Made by a program: the position numbers and the translations under genes. Below, one piece after another: positions 35,256-44,320 of a stretch of 64,000 nucleotides of DNA. This stretch comes from Hymenobacter coccineus (GTDB lineage Bacteria; Bacteroidota; Bacteroidia; Cytophagales; Hymenobacteraceae): positions 87,638 to 151,637 of the forward strand of contig NZ_MDZA01000111.1 in the NCBI RefSeq assembly GCF_001816125.1, read 5' to 3'. The notes beneath the pieces are model-generated. The model was not told the origin of the DNA and did not search any database. It saw only the letters and a list, made by a program, of their open reading frames with translations. Every line of letters begins with the position of its first letter. The stretch's first letter is position 1.

Positions 35256-35346
35256 ACCGCAATATACACGGCAAGCGGCATGGCCGGCTACCCGAGTAGC
35301 AGCCTCTACTAAGCCGCTGGGGGCCCTGGCTGGCTACCCAATCAAA

Positions 35347-35430
35347 GCTTTGTCATTCCGACGAAGGAGGAATCTGCGGCCTGTCCTTGCCTGTTTTATC
35401 CAGATTCCTCCTTCGTCGGAATGACAAAGC
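35347..35430. repeat. Perfect 30-bp inverted repeat
   Basis: Arms at 35347-35376 and 35401-35430 are perfect reverse complements, reading GCTTTGTCATTCCGACGAAG on the left, separated by 24 bases. It lies between the HDAC stop and the TonB-like start on the minus strand. The sequence is unrelated to the 15077 element. Confidence 0.85.
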
Positions 35431-35464
35431 CCTGGCCCTGGTTGGCCGCCGCCGGGGCCCTAAT

Positions 35465-36367
35465 TCAGCCCCACAGAGCCGCTGCTACCCGGAACGTATT
35501 GGCGTGGGCTTCCACAATGTCGGCGATGCGGGTGGAGTAGCCGCCGCCCATGCACACCACCACAGGCAGGCCCTGGGCGTGGCAGAGGCGGAGCACCAGC
35601 TCGTCGCGCTGGCGGCAGCCGTCGCGGCTCAGGGCCAGGTAGCCGAGCTTGTCGGTGGCCAGCACGTCCACGCCGGCCAGGTAGAAGATGAAGTCGGGGC
35701 GCACCTGCGCCACCAGGGGCCCCAGGGTGGCGGCCAGCAGGGTGAGGTACTCGGCGTCGGCGGTGCCGTCGGGCAGGGGCTGGTCGAGGTCGGAGGTTTC
35801 CTTGCGGCCGGGGTAGTTGCGGGCGCCGTGTACCGAGTAGGTGAACACGCGCGGCTCGTGCTGGAAAATGGCGGCCGTGCCGTTGCCCTGGTGCACGTCT
35901 AGGTCCACAATCAGCACCTGCTTCGCCAGCCCGTTGGCCAGCAGCCAGGCGGCGGCGGCGGCCTGGTCGTTCAGCAGGCAGAAGCCCTCGCCCCGGTCGC
36001 GAAAGGCGTGGTGGGTGCCGCCGGCAATGTTGAACGCCGCGCCGTGCACCAGGGCCCGCCGGGCGCACTCGATGGTGCCACCCAGGATGGTGATTTCGCG
36101 CGCAAACAGCTCCGGCGACCACGGGAAGCCCGTCACCCGCTCCTCCTGCCGGGTGAGCTGGCCCCGGCGCAGGCGCTCGTAATACCCAGCGTCGTGCACC
36201 CGCAGAATGTCCACGTCGGGCGGCGGCGTGGGCACAAAAAAATCGTCGGCCGTGGCTGTGCCTTCGTGCAGCAGCTGCTCGGGCAGCAGCTCGTACTTCA
36301 GCATCGGGAAGCGGTGGGCGGCCGGCAGCGGGTGGGCGTAGCTGGGCGCGAAGGCAATGGGCAGCAT
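35465..36367 (-). CDS. HDAC-family deacetylase
   Basis: A 300-residue zinc-dependent deacetylase of the histone deacetylase/AcuC/acetylpolyamine amidohydrolase superfamily. The conserved GGTHHAFRDRGEGFCLLND block holds the active-site His pair. Zinc ligands are in VLIVDLDVHQGNGTAAIF and the Asp of YLAGVDVLATDKLG, and the C-terminal glycine block is VVCMGGGYS. In bacteria the substrate may be an acetylated protein, polyamine or small molecule and cannot be told from the sequence. It begins near a group of inverted repeats and has no operon partner. Confidence 0.9.
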   Translation of the reverse strand: MLPIAFAPSYAHPLPAAHRFPMLKYELLPEQLLHEGTATADDFFVPTPPPDVDILRVHDAGYYERLRRGQLTRQEERVTGFPWSPELFAREITILGGTIECARRALVHGAAFNIAGGTHHAFRDRGEGFCLLNDQAAAAAWLLANGLAKQVLIVDLDVHQGNGTAAIFQHEPRVFTYSVHGARNYPGRKETSDLDQPLPDGTADAEYLTLLAATLGPLVAQVRPDFIFYLAGVDVLATDKLGYLALSRDGCRQRDELVLRLCHAQGLPVVVCMGGGYSTRIADIVEAHANTFRVAAALWG

Positions 36368-36412
36368 CGGGTTAGGCTTTCGTTGTCAGCGTATAACCAG
36401 TAGGAAAGGATT

Positions 36413-36473
36413 GTAAAACGGAGTGGCACTCCATTTCCGTGCGAACCCTAAACGGCGTGCCACTCCGTTTTAC
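36413..36473. repeat. 17-bp inverted repeat (GTAAAACGGAGTGGCAC)
   Basis: Arms at 36413-36429 and 36457-36473 are perfect reverse complements around a 27-base spacer. It is another family of intergenic palindrome. Confidence 0.75.
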
Positions 36474-36563
36474 AGCGCCGGGTACACCGGCTCAACAGTT
36501 GCGCTGGGAATATGGCCGGTTGGAATGGCTGCCACGCCCAGCGCCGGGGCCCCTAAAAGCAAG

Positions 36564-36633
36564 GGCGGTGGTTTGAAACGGGGTGGCCCGACGACTAAAA
36601 AGTCGCCGGGCCACCCCGTTTCAAACCACCGCC
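36564..36633. repeat. 33-bp inverted repeat containing the GGCCCGACGACT hairpin
   Basis: Arms at 36564-36596 and 36601-36633 pair over 33 bases with one mismatch and a four-A loop. The core is the third copy of the family seen at 33966-34069, here flanked by extra paired sequence (GGCGGTGGTTTGAAACGGGG). Confidence 0.8.
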
Positions 36634-36637
36634 AAAG

Positions 36638-36668
36638 CAAAAAGCCTCCCCGCGCGGCGGAAAGGCTT
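36638..36668 (-). terminator. Terminator of the tRNA-Val transcript
   Basis: On the minus strand, immediately after the tRNA, AGCCTTTCCG pairs with CGGGGAGGCT and a T-run follows. Confidence 0.7.
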
Positions 36669-36672
36669 TTTG

Positions 36673-36747
36673 TGAGGCATACTGGGCTCGAACCAGTGAC
36701 CCCCACCGTGTCAGGGTGGTACTCTGAACCAACTGAGCTAATACCCC
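36673..36747 (-). tRNA. tRNA-Val (anticodon GAC)
   Basis: A complete cloverleaf. The acceptor stem is GGGGTAT/ATGCCTC with discriminator A; the D arm begins TAGCTCAGTTGG; the anticodon arm is CCACC CTGACAC GGTGG, giving GAC; the T arm has GGTTCGAACC. CCA is not encoded. It is transcribed alone, with a -7 element upstream and a terminator directly after. Confidence 0.93.
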
Positions 36748-36779
36748 AAAGATGCCCGCGCCGGGGGCGGCGGGCCGGG

Positions 36780-36787
36780 CAAAGGTA
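36780..36787 (-). promoter_or_regulatory. -7 element of the tRNA-Val promoter
   Basis: On the minus strand TACCTTTG matches TAnnTTTG exactly, 33 bases upstream of the mature tRNA. Confidence 0.5.
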
Positions 36788-36929
36788 GCACCGGCCCGCG
36801 GATTTTTAGGGCCCCGGGGCCCCGGCGGGCAACTTTCTGCCCGGGGCCAAGTATAGGGCATTGTCGATACCCGATGTGGGGCCCTGGTGGGGCCACCGTT
36901 TTTTACCCCTTTATCCATTCCCTTTATTT

Positions 36930-37625
36930 ATGAAAAACCTTCTCCTCACGCTTATGCTGGGCGCCGCGGCGGCCCCGGCAGCTATGGCCCAGGCCCGCGC
37001 CGGCGGCAACATGTCTTCGAAAGACTATACCGGCGGCGCCGTCACCGACTCGCGCAACACGGGCTTCGGCATCAAGGGCGGCTACAACCTGACCAACCTC
37101 TACGGCAGCGGCAAGGGCTTGTTCAACCCCGACTACCTCAACGCTTTCCACGGCGGCATCTACGGCCAGTTTGGCTTCAACCAAGTGTCGTCCCTTCAGG
37201 TCGAGCTGCTGTACACCCGCAAGGGCTACACCGCCAACTTTGCCGGCGGGGCCTACAACGAAAGCCAGCGCACCACCCGCCTGAACTACTTGCAGCTGCC
37301 CATCCTGTACGTGGCCAATTTCACCAAAAACCTGAGCTTCCACATCGGCCCGCAGGTGTCGCTGCTGACCAACGCCCGGGTGTACGACCAGGACCTTGCC
37401 TTATCCGCCGGCGGCTTCAACTCGCTTGACTACGGCGCCGTGGCCGGCTTTGAGGGCCGCGTGGGCCCCGCCCGCATCGGCGTGCGCTACGACCTGGGCC
37501 TGGGCAACGTGTACAAGGACGGCGTATCGGTAAAGTATGGCAACAACACTGTGGCCAACCTGACCAATACCAACTTGCACAACCAAACCTTCCAAGTGTA
37601 CCTGGGTTTGGGCTTCACCCAATAG
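36930..37625 (+). CDS. Outer-membrane beta-barrel protein (PorT-like)
   Basis: A 231-residue protein with a signal peptide (MKNLLLTLMLGAAAAPAAMA) and a compact barrel: GFGIKGGYNLTNLYGSG, FHGGIYGQFGFNQVSSLQ, LNYLQLPILYVANFTKNLS, ending in FQVYLGLGFTQ. The family (outer-membrane protein beta-barrel domain 2, PorT-like) is abundant in Bacteroidota and mostly uncharacterised. The ATG at 36930 is chosen because it starts the signal peptide. A terminator follows. Confidence 0.8.
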   Translation: MKNLLLTLMLGAAAAPAAMAQARAGGNMSSKDYTGGAVTDSRNTGFGIKGGYNLTNLYGSGKGLFNPDYLNAFHGGIYGQFGFNQVSSLQVELLYTRKGYTANFAGGAYNESQRTTRLNYLQLPILYVANFTKNLSFHIGPQVSLLTNARVYDQDLALSAGGFNSLDYGAVAGFEGRVGPARIGVRYDLGLGNVYKDGVSVKYGNNTVANLTNTNLHNQTFQVYLGLGFTQ

Positions 37626-37652
37626 GCCCACCGGGGGCCCATTGCCGCCTGT

Positions 37653-37704
37653 GCCGCCTGCCTGCGCGTACCCTCCGGGTTGCGGTGGGCAGGCGGCTTT
37701 TTTA
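37653..37704 (+). terminator. Terminator after the barrel-protein gene
   Basis: GCCGCCTGCC pairs with GGGCAGGCGGC around a long loop and is followed by six Ts. It ends 13 bases before the next gene's ATG. Confidence 0.75.
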
Positions 37705-37716
37705 TTTCCTGTTCCC

Positions 37717-38220
37717 ATGCCCGTTCTCGACCCCAACGCCCTGTACGCCACCCGCGAGCTGATTGTGGGCCGTGGCCTGGCGGTGCTCGCCGCCTGGGTC
37801 ATCGGCAACCTGGCCATCAGCGGCTACGCCGTGGCCCACGCCGACCGCCGCCACGCGTCCTACTACTTCCATTTCATGAACGCGGCCTGGGCCCTGGTGA
37901 ACGCGGGCATTGCCGCCTGGGGCATCGTGATGCTGCGCCGCCTGCCGCCGGCTGGCTGGTCGCTGGCCGCCGAGGCGGGGGCCCATCACCACGACGAAAA
38001 CCTGTTCCTCTTCAACACTGGGCTCGACGTAATTTACATCATCGTGGGCCTCTGGCTGCGCCGCCGGGCCGCCGCACCCGACGCGAGCAACCCCACCCGA
38101 TTGGCCGGCTTCGGCCGCTCAGTGCTGCTCCAAGGCGCTTTCCTGTCCGCGTTCGACCTAGCGATAACGGCCTTGCTGCACCTGGCTGGGGCCCCGTTGC
38201 GGGCCGCCGGCCTGCTGTAG
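37717..38220 (+). CDS. DUF6992-like four-helix membrane protein
   Basis: A 167-residue inner-membrane protein with four hydrophobic segments: LAVLAAWVIGNLAISGYAVA, HFMNAAWALVNAGIAAWGIV, LFNTGLDVIYIIVGLWL, and LLQGAFLSAFDLAITALLHL. The histidine-rich loop AGAHHHDENLF between the second and third segments is notable. It resembles a family listed as DUF6992; the function is unknown. The ATG at 37717 puts the first helix close to the N-terminus. Confidence 0.7.
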   Translation: MPVLDPNALYATRELIVGRGLAVLAAWVIGNLAISGYAVAHADRRHASYYFHFMNAAWALVNAGIAAWGIVMLRRLPPAGWSLAAEAGAHHHDENLFLFNTGLDVIYIIVGLWLRRRAAAPDASNPTRLAGFGRSVLLQGAFLSAFDLAITALLHLAGAPLRAAGLL

Positions 38221-38289
38221 CGCGGGCGCTGCAAGTCCGCGCTGCTCGCTTCGCTCTGCCGGTAACCGGTGAACGATTACCGTTTAGCG

Positions 38290-38315
38290 ACTCGGATTCG
38301 CAGAGTCTGAGCTAC
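38290..38315. repeat. Degenerate copy of the arm found at 55935-55960
   Basis: The 26 bases ACTCGGATTCGCAGAGTCTG and following differ at only three positions from the right arm of the element at 55848-55960. The left part (38220-38285) has decayed, so this looks like an old copy. Confidence 0.6.
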
Positions 38316-38319
38316 ACGC

Positions 38320-38355
38320 AAAAAGGCCCGCTACTGCACAGTAGCGGGCCTTTTT
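38320..38355. terminator. Bidirectional terminator between convergent genes
   Basis: AAAAAGGCCCGCTACTG pairs perfectly with CAGTAGCGGGCCTTTTT, giving A- and T-runs on both sides. It separates the DUF6992 and DJ-1/PfpI genes. Confidence 0.85.
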
Positions 38356-38379
38356 GCTGTTAACCTAAGGCTGGGGGCC

Positions 38380-38958
38380 CTAGCTGCGCGAGGCGTGCTG
38401 GCCTTCCAGGATTTCCTCTACAATCTTCTTGTTGAAGGCGGGCAGGTCGTCGGGCTTGCGGCTGGTGATGAGGCCTTTGTCGACCACCACTTCCGAGTCT
38501 TCCCAGTGAGCGCCGGCATTTTTGAGGTCGGTTTTCAGGCTAGGCCAGCTGGTCATTTTCTTGCCGCGCACGGTGTCGGCCTCAATTAACGTCCAGGGCC
38601 CGTGGCAGATAGCGGCCACCACTTTGCCCGAGTGCATGAACTCGCGCACGAAGTCCACCACTTTGGGCTCGATGCGCAGCTTGTCGGGGTTGATTTGGCC
38701 GCCGGGCAGCACCAAGGCGTCGTAGTCGGCCACGCGGGCCTCGTCGATGACTTTATCGACGCTCACTTTGTCGCCCCAGTCGTTGTTAGGGCCGTCCCAG
38801 CCCTTGATGGAGCCGCTTTTGAGGGAGATGACGTGGGCGGTGGCGCCCTCGCCTTCCAGGTATTTTTTGGGCTCGGTCAGTTCGACCTGCTCGAAACCGT
38901 CGGTGGCAATGATGGCAATTTTCTTGCCTTTAAGCTTATCGCTGCTGAAGATGGACAT
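38380..38958 (-). CDS. DJ-1/PfpI-family protein (YhbO/YraA-like)
   Basis: A 192-residue protein of the class I glutamine-amidotransferase-like fold. The core is KIAIIATDGFEQVELTEP, then VLPGGQINPDKLR, and the nucleophile elbow AAICHGPWTLIEA with the reactive cysteine followed by histidine. Relatives such as YhbO and YraA protect against oxidative, heat or glyoxal stress (family knowledge). The Glu of the DGFEQVE segment is the usual third active-site residue. It is a single gene on the minus strand. Confidence 0.9.
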   Translation of the reverse strand: MSIFSSDKLKGKKIAIIATDGFEQVELTEPKKYLEGEGATAHVISLKSGSIKGWDGPNNDWGDKVSVDKVIDEARVADYDALVLPGGQINPDKLRIEPKVVDFVREFMHSGKVVAAICHGPWTLIEADTVRGKKMTSWPSLKTDLKNAGAHWEDSEVVVDKGLITSRKPDDLPAFNKKIVEEILEGQHASRS

Positions 38959-39186
38959 GGGTGGGAAATGATAAAAGGAACGGGCCGGGGATAGTCCTGG
39001 CTCGTTCTCTTACGCCCCCGGGGCCCTTTGGTTTCTCCTAAAAATCCGCGGGCTTCAACCCCGTTTTCTTGGCAATGCGGCCCGGCATCACCGGCCCAAT
39101 CTCGTCGGCGTCGTGAAAAGCTGCTCCAACCGCTCGGCTATTGCGCACAGGGCCAGTGCCTGCGCGCCAACCGCTATTCAATCCAC

Positions 39187-41574
39187 TCAGCTCAGCACCA
39201 GGCCTTGCGTGGTGAAGCGCCGGTAAATGCCGGCCAGGATTTCGCTTTTGGTGAGTTCCTGCTGGCGGATGTTGGTAATCCAGAACAGCACGCGCAGTTC
39301 GTACACCTGGCCGTTGACGTTGTTGAGCAGGATTTCGGGGGCCAGGGTATGCATGGTGTAGGGGCTGGCCTTGATTTCCTCCTCGATTTGCTCGCGGGCG
39401 GTTTGTAGGGCGGTGGGCCCGTCGGGGTCCACGCCGGGGGTGATTTTCAGGAGCAGGTCCACGCGCACGTGATCGTTGGTGCGGGTCCAGTTGATGACGT
39501 GGCCGGAGAGCAGGTCGCCGTTGGGCACGATGATTTCGGAGCCCGTGACGGAGGTGAGCTTGCTGGAGCGAATGCCGATGTCCTGCACGCGGCCCGACTT
39601 GCCGGCCACCTCGATGAAGTCGCCCACGTGGAACGGCCGCTCGAAGATGAGGACCACGCCCGACACGAAGTTGTTGACGATGCTTTGCAAGCCCAGGCCG
39701 ATGCCCACGCTGAGGGCCCCGAACACGATGGCGATTTTGGTGAGCGGAAGGCCCGTGGCGGCGGTGGCCAGCGTGAAGCCCACGATGACCAGCAGCAGCC
39801 GCAGCCCCACCAGCCACGAGCCGCGGTGCCGGGCGTTGGGGGTGTCGTCGGCATTGCCCACCTCGCCAAAAAAGTAGCCGATGTACTGCTGGAGCTGCGC
39901 CGAAACGTAGAGGATGACGAAGAACAGCACGATGTTGCCCAGCGTGAACTCGATGCTGCCCAACAGGCGCGAGGCCGTGAGGAAGTGCTGGGCCGCGCCG
40001 TAGAGGCTGGCGTACAAGTTGAGGTTGGAGGTGAACACCAGCCCCCACAGGCCCGCCGCCACCGCCGTGAGCAGGCGCAGCAGCGGGGGCCCTATTTTGT
40101 CGTAGTCGAAGGACGCCGCGCCGCCCGCCGCCGTCCGGCTGCACAGCACTTGCAGCAAAAAGGCCTCGGTGAGCAGCTCGATGAGCACGGCCAGCCCGAT
40201 GCCTTGGGTGAGCCCGAAAATGGCCGTCGTGCTGAACATCTTGGCCAAGCTCAGGCGCCCCAGCACGTTGCAGGCCACGGCCAACGCGCTCAGCGCCATG
40301 AACACCCCCGTGATGGGCACCACAAACGGGGGCAGCTTGGCCGCGTGCCGCACGCGCCGCAGCAGCACCGCCCCGATGCCCACGGCCACCACGTCGAGCA
40401 GCAGCAGGGCCCAGCGCACCAGCAGGCCCGCCGCCGCGTTGGCGTTGAGCAGGGCCAGGGCCACGAAAAACGCCACCAGCCCCAGCCAGTACCAAAACGC
40501 GCCACGGGGCCAGCTGCGTGCAAACACCGCCGTGAGGGCCCCCAGCAGCAGCACTTGCAGCAGGGCCAGGTACACGGGCGGCGGGTGCAGCTCCAGGGCC
40601 GGGGCCAGGCTGAACACCACCACCAGCGTAGCCGCCACCGGCCCGGGCCGCAGGTAGTGGAAGGGCAGCTCAACGGCCAGCGCCCGCTTGTTCACCCGGC
40701 GGTAGTTGAAGGCCACCCAGCCGTAAAACACGGCCCCGATCAGGGCCATGTAGGCCCAGTTGTCCCAGTTGTTGGCGAAGTAGTAGCCGATGATTTCGCG
40801 CTGGTACATTTCGTCCTGGGCCGCGTCGGGGTCGGGCGGGGGCGGCGGGACGGGCCGCGCGGCCCACAGCGGCGGGTAGGCCGCCTTAATGGTGGTGCGC
40901 CCGAAGCGGCGCATGAGGTCGCCCACTTTGTCTTCCAACTCCAGCGAGTGGATGTAGCTGGCCGCCACCTGGGTTTGCAGTGCCTTCACGCGCTGGAACC
41001 GCTTGGTGAGCAGCCCCGCGATGAGCCCCTGCCGCCCTTGCAGCGCCGAGTCGGCCCGCTCCAGGGTGAGGGCGGCCGCGTCGGGGTGGGGGGCCCTGGC
41101 CGGCGGGCCGGGCAGGGCCTTTAAGCGGGCCTGCATGGCTTCCAGCGCCTCGTGGGCCCCGCCCAGCGCCGTGCGCCACTGCACGAGCTGGTCTTGGGCG
41201 GTGGCCAGCATCAACTGGCACATCTGCAACTGCTTGAGGTCCACCACCTGGTCGGTTTCCTCTACCCCGTGCTGGATGGCTTTCAGGGTTTCGCACACGC
41301 CGGGCAGCGCCTCGGCCAGGTCGCGGGGGTCGTACACGTCGCGCACCTGCCCGGAAATCCCGCTCAGCGTGGTGTAGCCCATCTCGATGCGGTGCGCGTC
41401 GTCGTGCGTCACCGTGTCCGGGGCCCCGGCAGCCCTAAGTGGCGCGGCCCCGGACTGGGCCCGGGCGCCCGTTGCCAGCAGCACCAGCAGCACCAGCAGC
41501 ACCCCGAAGCAACTGAACTTTAACAAGCTCTTTTTTGGCAACCTACTTATAATCAAAGAAAATAACGGATACAT
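39187..41574 (-). CDS. Large MscS-type mechanosensitive channel
   Basis: A 795-residue inner-membrane channel. A signal-like N-terminus (FSCFGVLLVLLVLLATGA) precedes a ~200-residue soluble periplasmic part with predicted coiled coil, then about ten hydrophobic segments. The MS-channel domain is at about 590-770: SVGIGLGLQSIVNNFVSG (pore-lining helix and turn), FERPFHVGDFIEVAGKSG, and VTGSEIIVPNGDLLSGHVIN. It opens on membrane tension to release solutes. The multi-helix N-terminus resembles MscK/YbiO-type members rather than minimal MscS. Confidence 0.9.
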   Translation of the reverse strand: MYPLFSLIISRLPKKSLLKFSCFGVLLVLLVLLATGARAQSGAAPLRAAGAPDTVTHDDAHRIEMGYTTLSGISGQVRDVYDPRDLAEALPGVCETLKAIQHGVEETDQVVDLKQLQMCQLMLATAQDQLVQWRTALGGAHEALEAMQARLKALPGPPARAPHPDAAALTLERADSALQGRQGLIAGLLTKRFQRVKALQTQVAASYIHSLELEDKVGDLMRRFGRTTIKAAYPPLWAARPVPPPPPDPDAAQDEMYQREIIGYYFANNWDNWAYMALIGAVFYGWVAFNYRRVNKRALAVELPFHYLRPGPVAATLVVVFSLAPALELHPPPVYLALLQVLLLGALTAVFARSWPRGAFWYWLGLVAFFVALALLNANAAAGLLVRWALLLLDVVAVGIGAVLLRRVRHAAKLPPFVVPITGVFMALSALAVACNVLGRLSLAKMFSTTAIFGLTQGIGLAVLIELLTEAFLLQVLCSRTAAGGAASFDYDKIGPPLLRLLTAVAAGLWGLVFTSNLNLYASLYGAAQHFLTASRLLGSIEFTLGNIVLFFVILYVSAQLQQYIGYFFGEVGNADDTPNARHRGSWLVGLRLLLVIVGFTLATAATGLPLTKIAIVFGALSVGIGLGLQSIVNNFVSGVVLIFERPFHVGDFIEVAGKSGRVQDIGIRSSKLTSVTGSEIIVPNGDLLSGHVINWTRTNDHVRVDLLLKITPGVDPDGPTALQTAREQIEEEIKASPYTMHTLAPEILLNNVNGQVYELRVLFWITNIRQQELTKSEILAGIYRRFTTQGLVLS

Positions 41575-41638
41575 ATTGTATTAAAGATAGCGAGCGGCAA
41601 TACCAGGGAAATGTACAACTTATTGCCGGCGCTACCTC

Positions 41639-42154
41639 CTATTCAGCGCCGCGGCGCAGCTGCTTCAGCTCCTGGCGCACGGCCTTCACCCGGTCGTCGA
41701 AGCCGTCGGGGTCGTACTCAATTTCTTCCACGTCCACTTGGTCGAGCAGGTCCATCAACTCGTCGGAGTGGTCGAGGCGGGTGCCGGCGGGCATCTTCAC
41801 AAACGTCATTTCTGACCACAGCAGCGCCAGCAAGCGCAGGCCGTCGCCCGAGCGCATCTGCATCTCCACCACCAAGTTGGAGTTGTCGAAGTGGATGAGC
41901 TGGGTGCGGATGAGCACCTCCACGCCCTGGCGCGCGGGCTTGAGGTAGCTGAGGTGGTGCTTGGTGATGACCCAGGCCGCGTGCTGCTCGCGGGCCAGCT
42001 CGCCCATGTTCAGGGCGTAGTGCACGGCCACCTGGTCTTCGCGGGCGTTGAGGAAGTAGTCGAGGAAGCGCGCGTTGTTGAGGTGGCCCAGCATGTCGCA
42101 GTCCTGGAAGTGGACGCGGTGGCGGGTTTCGGGGGTGCGAACGAGGTCGGGCAT
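41639..42154 (-). CDS. Acyl-CoA thioesterase, 4-HBT hotdog family
   Basis: A 171-residue hotdog-fold enzyme with the YbgC/4-HBT signature HFQDCDMLGHLNNARFLDYF, in which the first Asp is catalytic, followed by WVITKHHLSYLKPARQG. It hydrolyses an acyl-CoA of unknown chain length. The C-terminal ~30 residues are acidic then basic (DQVDVEEIEYDPDGFDD). It is divergent from the GMC oxidase gene, and both 5' ends share a 115-bp spacer. Confidence 0.85.
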   Translation of the reverse strand: MPDLVRTPETRHRVHFQDCDMLGHLNNARFLDYFLNAREDQVAVHYALNMGELAREQHAAWVITKHHLSYLKPARQGVEVLIRTQLIHFDNSNLVVEMQMRSGDGLRLLALLWSEMTFVKMPAGTRLDHSDELMDLLDQVDVEEIEYDPDGFDDRVKAVRQELKQLRRGAE

Positions 42155-42158
42155 GGCA

Positions 42159-42166
42159 CAAAAGTA
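42159..42166 (-). promoter_or_regulatory. -7 element overlapping the thioesterase start region
   Basis: On the minus strand TACTTTTG is an exact TAnnTTTG, with a TTTG about 22 bases further upstream. The box ends only four bases before the ATG at 42154, so the transcript would have a very short or no leader. Confidence 0.5.
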
Positions 42167-42269
42167 GCGCCGGGGCCCAAAACCGCCCCAAACTACTCGG
42201 CACGCCTACTACTTTGCCCGGAAATGCCTACCTTTTGCAACCCGTTGCCCTTGCCCAAAATTCCGCCCG

Positions 42270-44296
42270 ATGTTTGACCTTACCCCCGCCCGCGCTGCCG
42301 TGGTCCGCGCCGTGGCCGATACGCTGCTGCCGCCCGCCCCTGGCCTGCCGGCCGGGTCCGAGGGCGTTGACCTCGACCAGTTTGCGGCGGCCGTGCGTGC
42401 CCAGCCGGCCGGGGCCCAGGCCGAGTTCGGGCAGCTGCTCGACCTGCTGGGCCAGCCTGTGGTGGGCCTCACGTGGCTGGGGCCCCTGCGGCCGTTTGCG
42501 CAGCTGAATGCCGCTCAGCGCGAGCTGCTGCTGCAAAGCTGGGCGGCCTCGCGGCTGCCGCCGCTGCGCAAGGGGTTTCAGGCGCTGCGCAAGCTGTGCC
42601 TGTTCCTGTACTACGGCGGCAGCCGCTCCGGCCGCCCCGCCGCCTGGGACGCCCTGGGCTACCCCGGCCCCGCCGACGCCCCCGCTGACACCGCCCGGCC
42701 CCTAGAAACGCTGCGGCCCCGCGTGGAAACGACCTACGACTGCGACGTGCTGGTGAGTGGGGCTCGGGGGCGGGCGGCGGCGTGGTGGCCGGCGAGCTGG
42801 CCGCCGCGGGCTTCGATGTGCTGGTGCTGGAAAAGGGCCCCTATTACCACGGGCGCGACTTCACGCAGCGCGAAACCGACATGATGGGGGCCCTGTACGA
42901 CGCCCGCGGCACCCTCGGCACCCACGACGGCGGCGTGGGCATCCTGGCCGGCTCGTGCCTGGGCGGCGGCACCACCGTGAACTGGGCCGGCGCCTTCCGC
43001 ACCCCCAATTATGTGCTGGAGGAATGGGCCCGTGAGCACAACGCACCCCACTTCACGGCCCCCAGCTTCCAGCAAAGCCTGAATGCTGTGAGCGAAGCCC
43101 TGGGCGTGAACACCGATTACACCCGCCACAACGGCCAGAACCAGGCCCTGTGGGACGGCTCGCAGCGCCTCGGCCAGGACGTGAAGCTGATTCCGCGCAA
43201 CGAGCGGGGCGTGGACGCGGCGGACGACGCGCATTTTAGGGCCCTGGGGTACTCGTCGCTCGGCGATGGGCACGGCCACAAGCAGGGCACCCTGAACACC
43301 TACCTGCCGCTGGCCGCCCGCCATGGGGCCCGCCTGCTGCCCGATGCCCGCGTCGAACGCATTACCCAGGCCCACGGCCGCGCCGCCGGGGCCGAGGCCG
43401 TGTACGCCCCTGCCGACGGGCCCGCCGTGCGCGTGCAGGTGCGGGCGCGCTGCGTGGTGGTGGCCGCCGGGGCCATCCAAACGCCGGCGCTGCTGCTGCG
43501 CTCGGGCCTGCACCACCCGCACCTGGGCCGCCATCTGCACCTGCATCCCACCCTAATCGTGGCCGCGCTGTACCCCTGGGCCATGCACTCGTGGCACGGC
43601 CCCAGCATGAGCGTGGTGAACGACGCCCACACCCGCCGGCACGGCACCAACTTTGGCGTGAAGCTCGAAACGCCCCCCACGCACCCCGGCCTGCTGAGCA
43701 CGGTGCTACCCTGGTTGAGCGGGGCCCAGCACCGCGAACTGATGGCCAGCGCCGCCCACCTGGGCTCGTTCATCGCCCTCACCCGCGACCGCGACGGCGG
43801 CCGCGTGCGCCTCGACCGGCACGGGGCCCCGCTGATTGACTACGCGCTGTCGGACTTCGACCGCGGCAACTTGCTGGCCGGCGTGCAGGCGGCGGCCGAA
43901 ATCCACGCCGCCGCCGGGGCCCACACCATCTACCTGCCCCACGGCACGCTGCCGGTTTTGAAGGCCGAAAACGGGGCCCTGCGCAACCCCGAGTTGCTGG
44001 CCCAGCTGCCGCACCTCAGCTGGCGGCCCAACCAGTTCGGCCTCTACAGCGCCCACCAAATGAGCACGGCTCGCATGGGCGGCGACGCGGCCACCCACCC
44101 GGTGCGCGTCACGGGCGAAACCGTGGAATTGCCCGGCCTGTACGTGGCCGACGGCGCGGCCTTCCCGGCGTGCTCGGGCGTAAACCCCATGCTCACCATC
44201 ATGGCCCTGGCCCACCACACGGCCCAGGGCCTCAAGACAACCCTGGGGGCCCAAACGAACCAGCTTGGCACTACGGCGCGGCACGTAGTAGCTTAG
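42270..44296 (+). pseudogene. GMC oxidoreductase (long-chain-alcohol-oxidase-like), frameshifted in the FAD motif
   Basis: The N-terminal frame (42270 to about 42760) carries TPARAAVVRAVADTLLPP and LRKLCLFLYYGGSR, as in long-chain fatty-alcohol oxidases. The remaining frame to 44296 has LVLEKGPYYHGRDFTQRE, GILAGSCLGGGTTVNWAG, VVVAAGAIQTPALLLRSGL, and the C-terminal GMC blocks YSAHQMSTARMGGD and VADGAAFPACSGVNPMLT. The frames meet inside GSGAGGG, the dinucleotide motif (42752-42770), and one missing base would restore it. Whole length would be about 675 residues. If intact it would oxidise an alcohol with FAD. Confidence 0.8.
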
Positions 44297-44320
44297 GGCC
44301 AGCAATCTACACACCCCCCC

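Larger units (their letters stand above)
36368..36672. other. Repeat-filled intergenic region before tRNA-Val
   Basis: About 300 bases between the HDAC start and the tRNA. It contains two unrelated inverted repeats (36413-36473, 36564-36633) and the tRNA terminator. No protein gene is supported. Confidence 0.6.

Noticed and set aside
39038..39186. Possible HicA-toxin-like C-terminus (DEIGPVMPGRIAKKTGLKPA) downstream of the MscS gene
   Set aside because: Only about 25 residues look HicA-like and no antitoxin or start is present; too little to call.
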